NCBI GenBank assembly: GCA_015061315.1
Contig: SUWV01000015.1
Location: 1 to 58,440, forward strand
Direction of reading: 5' to 3'
Length of the DNA: 58,440 nt
DNA from: Lentimicrobiaceae bacterium
GTDB taxonomy: Bacteria > Bacteroidota > Bacteroidia > Bacteroidales > F082
Part shown: positions 24,936-33,393 of the stretch, in pieces
Numbering within the stretch: the first letter of the stretch is position 1
How the letters are laid out: each line of letters opens with the position of its first letter
The notes under the pieces: generated by a model
Told to the model about the DNA's origin: nothing
The model's database searches: none
The model's input: only the letters and a program-made list of their open reading frames with translations
Position numbers and translations under genes: made by a program

Positions 24936-25139
24936 TTAAGGGGACTTCTATAAATTCCCCGTTTAAATAAATTTTGACAATCATATTAAAAAACTTTTTC
25001 GTGCTTTATGTTTCTCTTTGGAATCTTTTTGCCTTTCTTTCAATCACATAGCTCGCTATGCTCTTTCGAGAAAAACAAAAATCTTCTCAAAGATAAAATC
25101 ATAAATCACTCGCAAAGCAATTTATAGAAGTCCCCTTAA
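24936..25139. mobile_element. MITE-like element with 21-bp perfect terminal inverted repeats
   Basis: TTAAGGGGACTTCTATAAAT at 24936 is repeated inverted at 25119-25139, giving perfect 21-bp ends on a 204-bp element with no gene. The interior is itself an imperfect inverted repeat, centred on CATAGC-TC-GCTATG. The flanks share AGAAC, but no clean target duplication is seen. Confidence 0.7.
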
Positions 25140-25148
25140 AAAATAAGA

Positions 25149-25190
25149 ACCTGAAAATTCTCAGATTCTCAGGTTCTCATATTTTCAGAT
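25149..25190 (-). repeat. Tandem word array, family F
   Basis: TTCTCAGATTCTCAGGTTCTCA words lie just after the stop of the RNase G/E gene, on its sense side. Confidence 0.65.
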
Positions 25191-25194
25191 TTTT

Positions 25195-26763
25195 CTAAAG
25201 AAGAATCTCGTCTCCGTTTTTATTTAGGAAGCTATATTGCATGATATGAAATGATTTCGACTCTTTTGCATTGATTTTCTTATGGTACTTCCACTTCCAT
25301 TTTCTTATTATAGAGAACAATCCTTTTGTGAGGTAAGCATATATGAAAGGATGAACTTGTATTGTGATATGATTTTCGTTTTGATCTAACAATAGGTATC
25401 TCAAGTTATTCTCTATTTCGTCGATGAGTAATGATGATGATTTTATTTTTCCTGTGCCTCTACATGCTGGGCATTCTTCTTGTATTGTGACTTCTGTTTC
25501 AGGTCTTACTCTTTGACGTGTTATTTGAATGAGTCCGAATTTTGATGCTGGCAATATAGAATGTTTAGCGCGATCTTTCGACATTTCTTCTTTGAGCTTA
25601 TTAAAAAGCTGCTTTCTGTTAGCAGACTCGTGCATGTCGATAAAGTCTACTATTATGATGCCGCCCATATCGCGGAGTCGTAATTGTCGTGCTATTTCTA
25701 CTGCTGCTTCTAAGTTGACGGTCAAGGCGTTTTCTTCTTGAGTCTGTTCTTTGTTGACACGATGTCCGCTATTAACGTCGATAACGTGCATAGCCTCCGT
25801 GTGCTCAATAATGAGGTAAACACCATTTCTGATTGTGACTATCCTACCGAAGAGTCCCGCTATTTGTTTCTTGACACCGAATTCTTCAAAGATATTTTCT
25901 TTGCTCTTATGATATTTCAAGATGTCTTTTTTTTGCGGTGCTATAGTAGTGATATAGCTTTTTATTTCTTCATAAAGATTTGCATCATCAACGTAAATGC
26001 CATTGAATGACTCGTTTAACAAATCTCTAAGCAATACTGATGTGCGGTCTAATTCGCTGATGAGTTTACAAGGGTTCTTGTTTCCTTTCATGACTTCTGT
26101 CATGGTTTCCCATTTCTTGAGGAGGGTCTTGAGGTCGGCATCTAATTCAGCCACTTTCTTTCCTTCGGCCACTGTTCTTATGATTACTCCGAAGTTGTTA
26201 GGCTTTATGCTTTGTATCAGCAGCTTTAATCTTCTGCGTTCTTCGCTGCTTCTGATTTTTTGTGATACCGAGATACGATTGGAAAATGGTACTAATACAA
26301 GATAACGTCCTGCAAATGAAATATCGGAAGTGATGCGAGGACCTTTGGTGTTGATAGGTTCTTTTGCTATCTGAACAGGGACTCTGTCACCGACAGATAA
26401 TACGTCAGATATTTTCCCTGATTTTGCAGTGTCTTTTTCTAACTCCAATGACACCATTTGCGAATAGGCATCATTGCCCGACTCAGCCAACTTAGCATAT
26501 TTACGCATCGAAAGTATCTGAGGACCGAGATCTAAATAATGTAAAAAGGCATCTTTACGGGAACCTATGTCAACGAATGCGGCGTTCAAGCCTGGAAGTA
26601 TTTTCTTGATACGTCCTAAATAAACATCACCAACGGAAATGCTGTTGTTCTTCTGTTCTTTATGAAACTCTACAAGCTGTTTGTCTTCCAATAAAACAAT
26701 ATTAACCTCTGAAACATCAGAACTGATGATGAGCTCTCTGTTTATGTTTGTGATTTCGTCCAT
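25195..26763 (-). CDS. Ribonuclease G/E
   Basis: The 522-residue endoribonuclease takes part in rRNA processing and mRNA decay. It has an S1 RNA-binding domain (about 38-125, VGDVYLGRIKKILPGLNAAFVDIG), an RNase H-like and 5'-sensor part, and catalytic acidic residues in HVIDVNSG and GGIIIVDFIDM. The zinc-link ECPACRGTG is near 430-440. It is RNase G-sized, without the long C-terminal scaffold of enterobacterial RNase E. A weak -7-like AACCTTTG lies about 15 bases upstream of the ATG. Confidence 0.95.
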   Translation of the reverse strand: MDEITNINRELIISSDVSEVNIVLLEDKQLVEFHKEQKNNSISVGDVYLGRIKKILPGLNAAFVDIGSRKDAFLHYLDLGPQILSMRKYAKLAESGNDAYSQMVSLELEKDTAKSGKISDVLSVGDRVPVQIAKEPINTKGPRITSDISFAGRYLVLVPFSNRISVSQKIRSSEERRRLKLLIQSIKPNNFGVIIRTVAEGKKVAELDADLKTLLKKWETMTEVMKGNKNPCKLISELDRTSVLLRDLLNESFNGIYVDDANLYEEIKSYITTIAPQKKDILKYHKSKENIFEEFGVKKQIAGLFGRIVTIRNGVYLIIEHTEAMHVIDVNSGHRVNKEQTQEENALTVNLEAAVEIARQLRLRDMGGIIIVDFIDMHESANRKQLFNKLKEEMSKDRAKHSILPASKFGLIQITRQRVRPETEVTIQEECPACRGTGKIKSSSLLIDEIENNLRYLLLDQNENHITIQVHPFIYAYLTKGLFSIIRKWKWKYHKKINAKESKSFHIMQYSFLNKNGDEILL

Positions 26764-26814
26764 TCAGTTAAATATTTACAAAGGTTTAAAAATTAAAAAA
26801 AACATAACACAACA

Positions 26815-26868
26815 TGTACAATTTACAATTAACAATTTAAGATTAACAATTGATAATTAAGGTTTGTA
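26815..26868 (-). repeat. Tandem word array, family A
   Basis: ACAATTAACAATTTAAGATTAAC-type words lie between the RNase G/E start and the small basic protein, downstream of the latter. Confidence 0.6.
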
Positions 26869-26900
26869 TGTTGTGTTATGCGCGTAAGAATAATCTTAGA

Positions 26901-26993
26901 TTATTTCTTCTTCTTATGTCTATCCTTTCTTAAACGTTTTTTACGTTTGTGAGTAGACATTTTGTGTCTTTTATGTTTTTTACCGTTTGGCAT
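26901..26993 (-). CDS. 30-residue basic protein, mS38/bS22 (COX24-like) candidate
   Basis: The frame encodes MPNGKKHKRHKMST followed by HKRKKRLRKDRHKKKK, with over half of the residues Lys, Arg or His. The pattern HKMxxHKRKKRxRKxRxKK resembles the AURKAIP1/COX24 domain of mitochondrial mS38 and the very small bacterial ribosomal protein bS22. That suggests a small ribosomal subunit protein, but the match is from memory. It lies 25 bases after the HU gene on the same strand, so it may be co-transcribed. Gene finders with a length cut-off would miss it. Confidence 0.7.
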   Translation of the reverse strand: MPNGKKHKRHKMSTHKRKKRLRKDRHKKKK

Positions 26994-27018
26994 AACTATA
27001 GTTTTTTAAAAGTTAATA

Positions 27019-27291
27019 TTATTTGACTTCGTTAGCAAAAGTTTTTGAAGGCTTGAAAGCTGGAATATTGTGTTCTGGAATGATGATAGATTTTTCTTCC
27101 TTAATATTTCTTCCGACTTTTTCTGCTCTGGTTTTTCTGATGAAGCTACCAAAACCTCTCAAATATACTGGTTCACCTTGAGCAACTGATTTCTTTACGA
27201 TATCCATAAAAGCTTCAACTACTACTTGTGTGCTTGATTTCTCAACGCCAGTTTTTTCAGCAATTTGTGCTACGATTTCTGCTTTTGTCAT
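27019..27291 (-). CDS. HU family DNA-binding protein
   Basis: The 90-residue histone-like protein compacts DNA as a dimer. MTKAEIVAQIAEKTGVEKS and the helix dimer core are typical. YLRGFGSFIRKTRAEKVGRN at 43-62 leads into the beta arm, whose tip is HNIPAFKPSKTF in place of the NP[AE]TGE type. Length is normal. The -7 box TACCTTTG lies at 27334-27341. Confidence 0.95.
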   Translation of the reverse strand: MTKAEIVAQIAEKTGVEKSSTQVVVEAFMDIVKKSVAQGEPVYLRGFGSFIRKTRAEKVGRNIKEEKSIIIPEHNIPAFKPSKTFANEVK

Positions 27292-27333
27292 TTCTAATAT
27301 TTTTTAAATGTTAATAATTAAAATTTTAGAGCG

Positions 27334-27341
27334 CAAAGGTA
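27334..27341 (-). promoter_or_regulatory. HU promoter -7 box (TACCTTTG)
   Basis: TACCTTTG on the minus strand, 43 bases before the HU start. Confidence 0.55.
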
Positions 27342-27501
27342 AGAACTTTTTTTGATTATTTAGCCATAAAAAATATATTTTTTTTACTAAAAGCATTAAA
27401 AATGTGACGAATAGATTTTTTTATCAATTTTTTTATTCTTAATAATGTATATATATTAAAAATATTTTTTATTTGACGATTTATTCCTCGAAAAATTAAT
27501 G

Positions 27502-27509
27502 TAATTTTG
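27502..27509 (+). promoter_or_regulatory. ssb promoter -7 box (TAATTTTG)
   Basis: TAATTTTG, 30 bases before the ssb ATG, in a very AT-rich spacer of about 245 bases with no other visible feature. Confidence 0.5.
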
Positions 27510-27538
27510 GTAAAGTTTTTTTAACATATAATCATATT

Positions 27539-28096
27539 ATGGCAAGTTTAAATAAAGTGATGCTTATAGGTCATCTTGGAAAAGACCCTGAAATTATATC
27601 ATTTGATAATGGAACAAAAAAAATGTCTGTCACATTAGCAACCTCCGAACGTTATCGCGACAGAAACGGAGAGTGGGCAGAACAAACCGATTGGCATAAC
27701 CTCGTGGCATGGGGTAACTTAGCTCTCGACATAGCTGAGAAAAGAAGAAATTACGTAAAAGGCGATTTTATGTATGTGGAAGGTCGTCTCAAAACACGCC
27801 AGTATGTCGATAGCCAAAACGTAAATCGTTACGTTACCGAAGTGGTGGTCGATAAAATGATGAACATCGGAACAAAACGTGTTCAAAACAACCCTGAACA
27901 ACAGAATACCTCTTATAATAGCTATCAGCAGTCAGCAGTCGGCAGTCAGCAGATGGGAAACTATCAGCAGCCCGCTGTCGGCAGTCAGCCAGCGATGAGC
28001 TACCAGCCAACGGAAAGTTATCAGCAGCCAAGCTATAACAATCCTCCGCTGCCAGAAATGCCTAATCAGGAATACGACGACGACCTTCCGTTCTAA
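27539..28096 (+). CDS. ssb: Single-stranded DNA-binding protein
   Basis: The 185-residue protein has an OB fold at about 1-108 (NKVMLIGHLGKDPEI, WHNLVAWGNLA, YVEGRLKTRQY), then a Gln/Ser/Tyr-rich linker and the acidic tip DDDLPF that recruits partner proteins. Part of the linker DNA is a degenerate CAGCAGTCAGCAGTCGGCAGT word array, so its length may vary between strains. It precedes gldE and gldD, an order seen in other Bacteroidota. Family B words follow the stop. Confidence 0.97.
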   Translation: MASLNKVMLIGHLGKDPEIISFDNGTKKMSVTLATSERYRDRNGEWAEQTDWHNLVAWGNLALDIAEKRRNYVKGDFMYVEGRLKTRQYVDSQNVNRYVTEVVVDKMMNIGTKRVQNNPEQQNTSYNSYQQSAVGSQQMGNYQQPAVGSQPAMSYQPTESYQQPSYNNPPLPEMPNQEYDDDLPF

Positions 28097-28180
28097 AGAC
28101 TACGAGTCAATGAGACAACAAGTCAACAAGTATTAATCAAAAACTCGTTGTCTTGTTGTCTTGTTGTCTCGTTGACTTTT
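28097..28180. repeat. Facing family B arrays between ssb and gldE
   Basis: AGACTACGAGTCAATGAGAC words (28097-28131, sense to ssb) face TTGTTGTCTTGTTGTCTCG words (28144-28180). The two can pair as an imperfect stem. The second array ends directly at the gldE promoter. No GTAG hairpin lies between them. Confidence 0.7.
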
Positions 28181-28185
28181 TTTTG

Positions 28186-28193
28186 TATCTTTG
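28186..28193 (+). promoter_or_regulatory. gldE promoter -7 box (TATCTTTG)
   Basis: TATCTTTG immediately after a family B array; a TTG at 28164-28166, 19 bases upstream, could act as the -33 element. It lies inside the longer open frame that begins at 28148, which excludes that start. Confidence 0.6.
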
Positions 28194-28219
28194 CACTCTC
28201 AACTTTAAAATATTTTATT

Positions 28220-29566
28220 TTGGAAATCGCTTCAATAGATCCTCTTATATGTCTGCTGTCAGCAACAGCAACAGAGCCTTTTTTCATAGGCATATCAGCC
28301 AAAGTAGTTTTTTGTCTAATATTATTATTTGCACTGCTGCTATGTTCAGCAATGGCATCTTCAAGCGAGACTGCATATTTTTCGTTACAACCTAACGACA
28401 TCAACGAGTTAGAATCATCATCAGATCGTAAAGAACAATTAGTTCTCGAGATACGCCAAAAACCTAAGACCTTACTCGTAACAATCTTAATCACCAACAA
28501 TTTAGTAAACATCTCCATCACGATATTCTCAACATATATCATGAATATGATGTTCAACTTAGCCGTCAACCCTATCGCGGCTTTCATCCTTAATGTCATT
28601 GTCGTAACTTCTTTAATACTTCTCATCGGCGAGATGATACCTAAGGTTTATGCCTCTAAGAAAGCTAAGTCGATAGCTATTATGATGGCTCCTATACTGA
28701 AAGCGCTCATCATAATTTTTAAACCCTTAAGCAAAATTTTCGTAAGCTCTACGTCATTCATCGACAAGAGAGCCGCCAAGAAAACAACGGGACTTTCACT
28801 CAGCGACCTCTCTACCGCCGTCGATATCACCACAGAAGACGGCTCTTCACCAGAAGAGAAAAACATGCTCAAAGGCATCGCGACTTTCGGAGAAAAAGAA
28901 GTGAGCGACATCATGCGTGCCCGCGTCAATATGTTCTCCGTTTCCTTAGACACCGACTTTGAAGAACTAATGCCTCAAATCATCGACAAAGGCTTCTCAA
29001 GAATACCGGTATATGACAAAGACCTCGACGATATGAAAGGCATACTCTACGTGAAAGACCTGCTGCCTCATATCGATGAGAGAAACTTTGAATGGCAGAA
29101 TCTCATTCGACCTGTATTCTTCGTCCCGGAAAACAAAAAGATAAATGATTTGTTTCAAGACTTTAGAGCAAAGAAAATTCATATCGCTATCGTAGTCGAT
29201 GAGTATGGCGGAACATCGGGATTGGTAACTCTCGAAGATATTGTCGAAGAGATAGTAGGCGACATCAGCGACGAGTTCGACAAAGAACCCGAAAACGAAT
29301 ATTACAAGAAAATAGATAACGACACTTACGTATTCAAGGCTCAGATAAGTATAGTCGACTTCAGCAAAGTCTTTGAAATAGACGACGATTATTTTGAAGA
29401 AGTCAAAGGCGAATCCGACACTCTCGCTGGCATGATATTAGAAATGGAAGGCAGAATACCTGAGGTCGGTTTCAAATGTGAATACAAAGAATTTTCTTTT
29501 GAGATCGTGGAAGCCGATAACAAACACATTATTAAAATTAAGGTAAGCCGTAAAAATGAAGAATAA
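28220..29566 (+). CDS. gldE: Gliding motility-associated protein GldE (CNNM/CorC family)
   Basis: The 448-residue membrane protein has a DUF21 domain with about four spans (about 5-175). A CBS pair follows (about 195-325, with ISRIPVYDKD-like GFSRIPVYDKD and VVDEYGGTSGLVTLEDIVEEI), then a C-terminal CorC/HlyC domain (about 345-440). Its position before gldD identifies it as GldE, which supports GldD in gliding and T9SS function. I place the start at TTG 28220 because the promoter at 28186-28193 lies downstream of the ATG at 28148 and no ATG occurs nearby. The last 11 bases overlap gldD. Confidence 0.88.
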   Translation: MEIASIDPLICLLSATATEPFFIGISAKVVFCLILLFALLLCSAMASSSETAYFSLQPNDINELESSSDRKEQLVLEIRQKPKTLLVTILITNNLVNISITIFSTYIMNMMFNLAVNPIAAFILNVIVVTSLILLIGEMIPKVYASKKAKSIAIMMAPILKALIIIFKPLSKIFVSSTSFIDKRAAKKTTGLSLSDLSTAVDITTEDGSSPEEKNMLKGIATFGEKEVSDIMRARVNMFSVSLDTDFEELMPQIIDKGFSRIPVYDKDLDDMKGILYVKDLLPHIDERNFEWQNLIRPVFFVPENKKINDLFQDFRAKKIHIAIVVDEYGGTSGLVTLEDIVEEIVGDISDEFDKEPENEYYKKIDNDTYVFKAQISIVDFSKVFEIDDDYFEEVKGESDTLAGMILEMEGRIPEVGFKCEYKEFSFEIVEADNKHIIKIKVSRKNEE

Positions 29567-30191
29567 GAAAGTCAATAAGTCAATAAGTCAACGTGTCAAA
29601 AAGTTTATTCAAAATTCTTCATTGTACATTCTTCATTGTACATTCTTCATTGTAATGTTCCTTTCATGCGACAACAAGCATTATCAGCCTAAGCCAAAAG
29701 CTTATTTCAGAATCGACTTCCCTGCTAAAGAATATGTCCGTCTCGACAGCATGAACTATTATTCATTTGAATATCCTGTATATTCCAAAATAACACCAGA
29801 CCTCTTATCTCCTCATGAGAAAGATTGGGCTAACATTGAATTTCCTGCATACAAAGGAACAATACATCTCAGCTATAAGCCGGTCGATGGCAACCTTAGC
29901 GAATATCTCGAAGACTCATACAACATGATGACGAAGCACATCTCGCGCGCCACAGGAATCAAAGACAGCTTGATAATAAATCCCGAGAGAAATGTCTATG
30001 GCTTGGTTTACTTCCTTGAAGGTAAAGGCGTAGCATCGCCATTGCAGTTTTATCTCACCGACAGCACCAATCATTTCATGCGCGGCTCATTATATTTCAA
30101 CATAAGAACCAACTACGACTCCCTCGCTCCTGTCGTCGACTTCATCACCGACGACGTCAGACATCTCATCGAAACGATGGAGTGGAAATGA
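29556..30191 (+). CDS. gldD: Gliding motility lipoprotein GldD
   Basis: This 211-residue lipoprotein is required for gliding and type IX secretion in relatives. The lipobox is VMFLSC with Cys at about residue 38. The mature part contains KPKAYFRIDFPAKEYVRLD, SPHEKDWANIEFPAYKGTIHLSY and the C-terminal DDVRHLIETMEWK, typical of GldD. Its first 36 residues are unusual: residues 3-17 come from a family B array, and the hydrophobic signal core comes from three 14-bp repeats (29614-29655) read in three frames. Confidence 0.93.
   Translation: MKNKKVNKSISQRVKKFIQNSSLYILHCTFFIVMFLSCDNKHYQPKPKAYFRIDFPAKEYVRLDSMNYYSFEYPVYSKITPDLLSPHEKDWANIEFPAYKGTIHLSYKPVDGNLSEYLEDSYNMMTKHISRATGIKDSLIINPERNVYGLVYFLEGKGVASPLQFYLTDSTNHFMRGSLYFNIRTNYDSLAPVVDFITDDVRHLIETMEWK
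29614..29655 (+). repeat. Three 14-bp repeats encoding the GldD signal-peptide core
   Basis: ATTCTTCATTGTAC occurs at 29614, 29628 and 29642 (the last copy ends differently). Because 14 is not a multiple of three, each copy is read in another frame, giving NSSLY, ILHC and TFFIV. Confidence 0.85.
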
Positions 30192-30192
30192 T

Positions 30193-30276
30193 AAGACTAC
30201 AAGACTACAAGTCAATAAGTAGAGACGTGACATATTACACCGATGAAAATAAACACAATGTAATTGGTGCGTCTTA
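30193..30276 (+). repeat. Family B array and GTAG hairpin (copy 7) after gldD
   Basis: AAGACTACAAGACTACAAG words start two bases after the gldD TGA and run into GTAGAGACGTGACATATTAC (30220), a 57-base element ending CGTCTT at 30276. Confidence 0.8.
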
Positions 30277-30347
30277 ATGAGTCATCGCGTCTTATATGGC
30301 ATTAAAAAAATAATTCCTTTTTATAATTCCTAATTTCTAATTTTTTT

Positions 30348-30355
30348 TATCTTTG
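30348..30355 (+). promoter_or_regulatory. corA promoter -7 box (TATCTTTG)
   Basis: TATCTTTG is followed by a leader of about 65 nt. The leader ends in AAAGAAAGGGGGACTCC before the ATG, an unusually purine-rich ribosome site for this phylum. No Mg-riboswitch fold was recognised in so short a leader. Confidence 0.55.
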
Positions 30356-30428
30356 CCAAAATTTTTTCACAAATACTCTTATGTAGGATTTATAACATAG
30401 TATTCATTATCAAAGAAAGGGGGACTCC

Positions 30429-31349
30429 ATGATAGAAACATTAGCAGTCGGCAAGCTGAAATGGCATCATATTACTGACCCGACGGAAGAAGATTTCGTT
30501 GTATTAAAAGAGAAATTTCATTTTCACCCCTTAGATATTGAAGACTGTAGGTCGGTGAACCAACGTCCTAAGATAGACATTTACGACGATTATTATTTCC
30601 TTATCCTTCAATATCCTGATTTCGACAGACAGGACAAATTCGTTTTTCCTAAGGAGGTAAAGCTCTTCTGGGGAAAAGATTACATCATCACTTTGGAACG
30701 TAAGTCGTGGCATGTAAGTCAGCTTTTTAATGAATACAGCGAACGCGATGATAACACACTCGCTAAAGAGCTCGCCACCTCCGACATCCTCCTCTATCGT
30801 ATCATAGAGAAACTGATGAAAGAGTCGCTTTATCTCTTGAAGAAAATTGGATTTGAATTAGAGATGCTCAACAAGGAGCTCTTCGGCAGCAAGCAGGTTC
30901 GTATCATCGAAAGAATATCTGTCACAAGAAAAAATATCATTACAATCAATACTATCTTCAAGCCTCAGCTGAGAATGTTCCACAGCTTCGAGACTGGTCA
31001 GATTAGAGGTTTCGGCGATGTGGAGTTCATGGAAGACTACTGGGGTAATATCCTCGACTACTATCAAAAAGTATGGGACATGACGGAAGACCACGAAGAT
31101 TTGATAGAAGGTCTCTCTAAGACATTCGATTCGATGCAGACTAACAAGACCAATGAGATTATGAAGATCCTCACCTTGTTATCTTCAATAATACTTCCGC
31201 TCACTTTCATCACCGGACTCTTCGGTATGAATGTCGTCTTTCCTTTCGTCACGACAGCAAAAGCCGCATTTTGGATTATCATCGGTGTGATGCTTGTAGT
31301 GAGTGCGGCACTCATCTATTTCTTCAATCACAGAAAATGGTGGATGTAA
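30429..31349 (+). CDS. corA: CorA family magnesium/cobalt transporter
   Basis: The 306-residue protein has a cytoplasmic alpha/beta funnel domain and two C-terminal spans, with the ion-selective GMN motif in ITGLFGMNVVFPF (about 263-275). The C-terminal Lys/Arg-rich FFNHRKWWM is also typical. CorA forms a pentameric Mg2+ channel in the inner membrane. It stands alone and converges on sulP; family A arrays and a hairpin lie between. Confidence 0.95.
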   Translation: MIETLAVGKLKWHHITDPTEEDFVVLKEKFHFHPLDIEDCRSVNQRPKIDIYDDYYFLILQYPDFDRQDKFVFPKEVKLFWGKDYIITLERKSWHVSQLFNEYSERDDNTLAKELATSDILLYRIIEKLMKESLYLLKKIGFELEMLNKELFGSKQVRIIERISVTRKNIITINTIFKPQLRMFHSFETGQIRGFGDVEFMEDYWGNILDYYQKVWDMTEDHEDLIEGLSKTFDSMQTNKTNEIMKILTLLSSIILPLTFITGLFGMNVVFPFVTTAKAAFWIIIGVMLVVSAALIYFFNHRKWWM

Positions 31350-31354
31350 AACCA

Positions 31355-31520
31355 ATTTACAATTTACAGTTGACAATTTACAATTAAGAACAAGATATAA
31401 AGAGAGGTTGGTAATTTTCATACCAACCTCAATTGTTAATTATAAACTGCTAATTATAAACTGTTAATTGTCAATTGTTAATTATCAATTGTTAATTGTC
31501 AATTGTTAATTGTCAATTGT
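31355..31520. repeat. Two family A arrays around a hairpin between corA and sulP
   Basis: Family A words occupy 31355-31389 and 31431-31520. Between them GAGGTTGGTA (31404-31413) pairs with TACCAACCTC (31421-31430), a 10-bp stem that may terminate both convergent genes, although no long T run follows. The right array provides the last codons (Thr-Ile-Asp-Asn-stop) of sulP. Confidence 0.7.
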
Positions 31521-33239
31521 CTTCGACACTTCTTCAGCTCTGGCGAGCGCCTTGTGGATGTGGTCGAGAACATTCTCTTCTCCTACCATATCGACGATAC
31601 CCGCTTGTTTGATAGCTGCATGTACGCTTTCATTAACACCTGATAATATTATGATATGACCTTCGTCTTGTGCCGACTTGATGAAAATCTCCAAGTTGTG
31701 AATACCTGTCGCGTCGATGAAGCTTACCTTACGCATTCTGATGATACGAATGACATTATCAGAATGACGATATGACAATTCCTCAAATTTATTAGCGATA
31801 CCGAAGAAGAAAGGTCCTTCAATCTCATACACTTCTGTCTTTGCTGGAATGATAAGTTTCTCATCTTGTTCACCATCGTTATGAACGTCCATCTCATCTT
31901 GAATGACAGAAATACTTGTGCTTTCCATGACACGTTTCAAGAATAAGATGATAGCCATAACCAAGCCAATTTCAATAGCGATTGTCAAGTCGAAGATGAC
32001 GGTGAGCAATAATGTAGTGAAGAGCACTGCAATGTCGCTTCTCGATTGTTTGCACATTGAGACGATTGTTCTCCAGCCGCTCATGTTATAAGAAACGACG
32101 ATAAGGACACCAGCGAGACATGACATTGGGATGAGGCCGACGAGGCTACCTAAGAACAACAACACCATCAATAATACAACAGTGTGAATGATACCCGCTA
32201 CTGGAGTACGACCACCGTTGTTGATATTCGCCATAGTACGAGCGATTGCACCTGTTGCAGGGATGCCGCCGAAGAAAGGAACGACGACGTTGGCGATACC
32301 GTTACCGATAAGTTCCGTGTTGGAGTTATGTCTGTCGCTGATAACGCCGTCGGCAACCATAGCAGAGAGCAACGACTCGATGGCACCTAACATCGCGACG
32401 GTGAAAGCTGCTGGAAGAACAGCTTGTGCCGTTGAGAAGAAAGTCTCGCCTTCTGCCAAAGCTGGCATTCTGAATGAAGGAAGACCTGAAGGCAACTCAT
32501 ACAAATCGCCGATAGTCTTGATAGAATCGACACCAGCATATTTCTTTAAGATCCATGTCACGATAGTCATGATAATGATTGCCAACAACGAGCCAGGAAT
32601 CTTCTTTGAGATTTTAGGGGTGAAAGCTATTATCAAAATGCTGAGCACACCTATTAACAATGCCCACCAATTTATGTTAGAGAGGTTTTGGAAGTAGCAA
32701 GCCCATTTGTCGATGAAGTTGGCAGGGACGTTTTCGATACCGAGACCGAAGAGGTCGTTCATCTGTGTTGAGAATATTGTTATCGCGATACCGCCTGTAA
32801 AACCTACGATGATAGGATAAGGCATGAACTTGATGATGCTTCCGAGTTTGAAGACACCCATTGCAATCTGCATCAGACCTGCCAAGATAGTAGCTATAGC
32901 GAGACCTGTCAAGCCATATTGTTGAATGATGCCATAGATGATAACGATGAAAGCGCCGGTTGGTCCGCCGATCTGCACTTTAGAACCGCCGAGAGCCGAG
33001 ATGATGAAGCCAGCCATGATAGCGGTGACGAGACCTTCTGTAGGACCTACGCCAGAGGCGATACCGAAAGCGATAGCTAAAGGAATAGCGACGATACCCA
33101 CGATAACACCAGCCATCGCATCTTTAGCGAACATCTGTTTGTTGTAATCCTTTAATGTTGAAAACAAGCGAGGCTTGAAATCAATAGAAAATTTACGGCT
33201 TTTCTTTGCCTTGTTGTTCACAGTGTTTGTTTCTGCCAT
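31506..33239 (-). CDS. SulP family inorganic anion transporter with STAS domain
   Basis: The 577-residue protein has a SulP/SLC26 membrane domain of about 10-14 spans (about 40-430; GIVAIPLAIAFGIASGVGPTEGLVTAI, QIGGPTGAFIVI). A C-terminal STAS domain follows (about 460-570, with RMRKVSFIDATGIHNLEIF). The substrate could be sulfate, bicarbonate or another anion; no carbonic anhydrase gene adjoins to decide. The C-terminus SKTIDN is encoded by a family A array. The promoter at 33313-33320 is backed by a family E array. Confidence 0.93.
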   Translation of the reverse strand: MAETNTVNNKAKKSRKFSIDFKPRLFSTLKDYNKQMFAKDAMAGVIVGIVAIPLAIAFGIASGVGPTEGLVTAIMAGFIISALGGSKVQIGGPTGAFIVIIYGIIQQYGLTGLAIATILAGLMQIAMGVFKLGSIIKFMPYPIIVGFTGGIAITIFSTQMNDLFGLGIENVPANFIDKWACYFQNLSNINWWALLIGVLSILIIAFTPKISKKIPGSLLAIIIMTIVTWILKKYAGVDSIKTIGDLYELPSGLPSFRMPALAEGETFFSTAQAVLPAAFTVAMLGAIESLLSAMVADGVISDRHNSNTELIGNGIANVVVPFFGGIPATGAIARTMANINNGGRTPVAGIIHTVVLLMVLLFLGSLVGLIPMSCLAGVLIVVSYNMSGWRTIVSMCKQSRSDIAVLFTTLLLTVIFDLTIAIEIGLVMAIILFLKRVMESTSISVIQDEMDVHNDGEQDEKLIIPAKTEVYEIEGPFFFGIANKFEELSYRHSDNVIRIIRMRKVSFIDATGIHNLEIFIKSAQDEGHIIILSGVNESVHAAIKQAGIVDMVGEENVLDHIHKALARAEEVSKTIDN

Positions 33240-33312
33240 GACAAAAAAACTTTTGAATGATAATGACTTATAATTGTTTTTTATGAAATTTCAGCTATCA
33301 TTTTTGAAGGTG

Positions 33313-33356
33313 CAAAGATAGTAAAAAGTCTAAAGGCAAAAGGCGAAAGACGAAAG
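33313..33356 (-). promoter_or_regulatory. sulP promoter: -7 box with family E array upstream
   Basis: TATCTTTG (minus strand, 33313-33320) is preceded by CTTTCGCCTTTTGCCTTTAG words (33328-33356), seven bases away. Confidence 0.65.
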
Positions 33357-33393
33357 TTTTTTATGGAGGTTAATTTATTATCGTACAAAAAAA

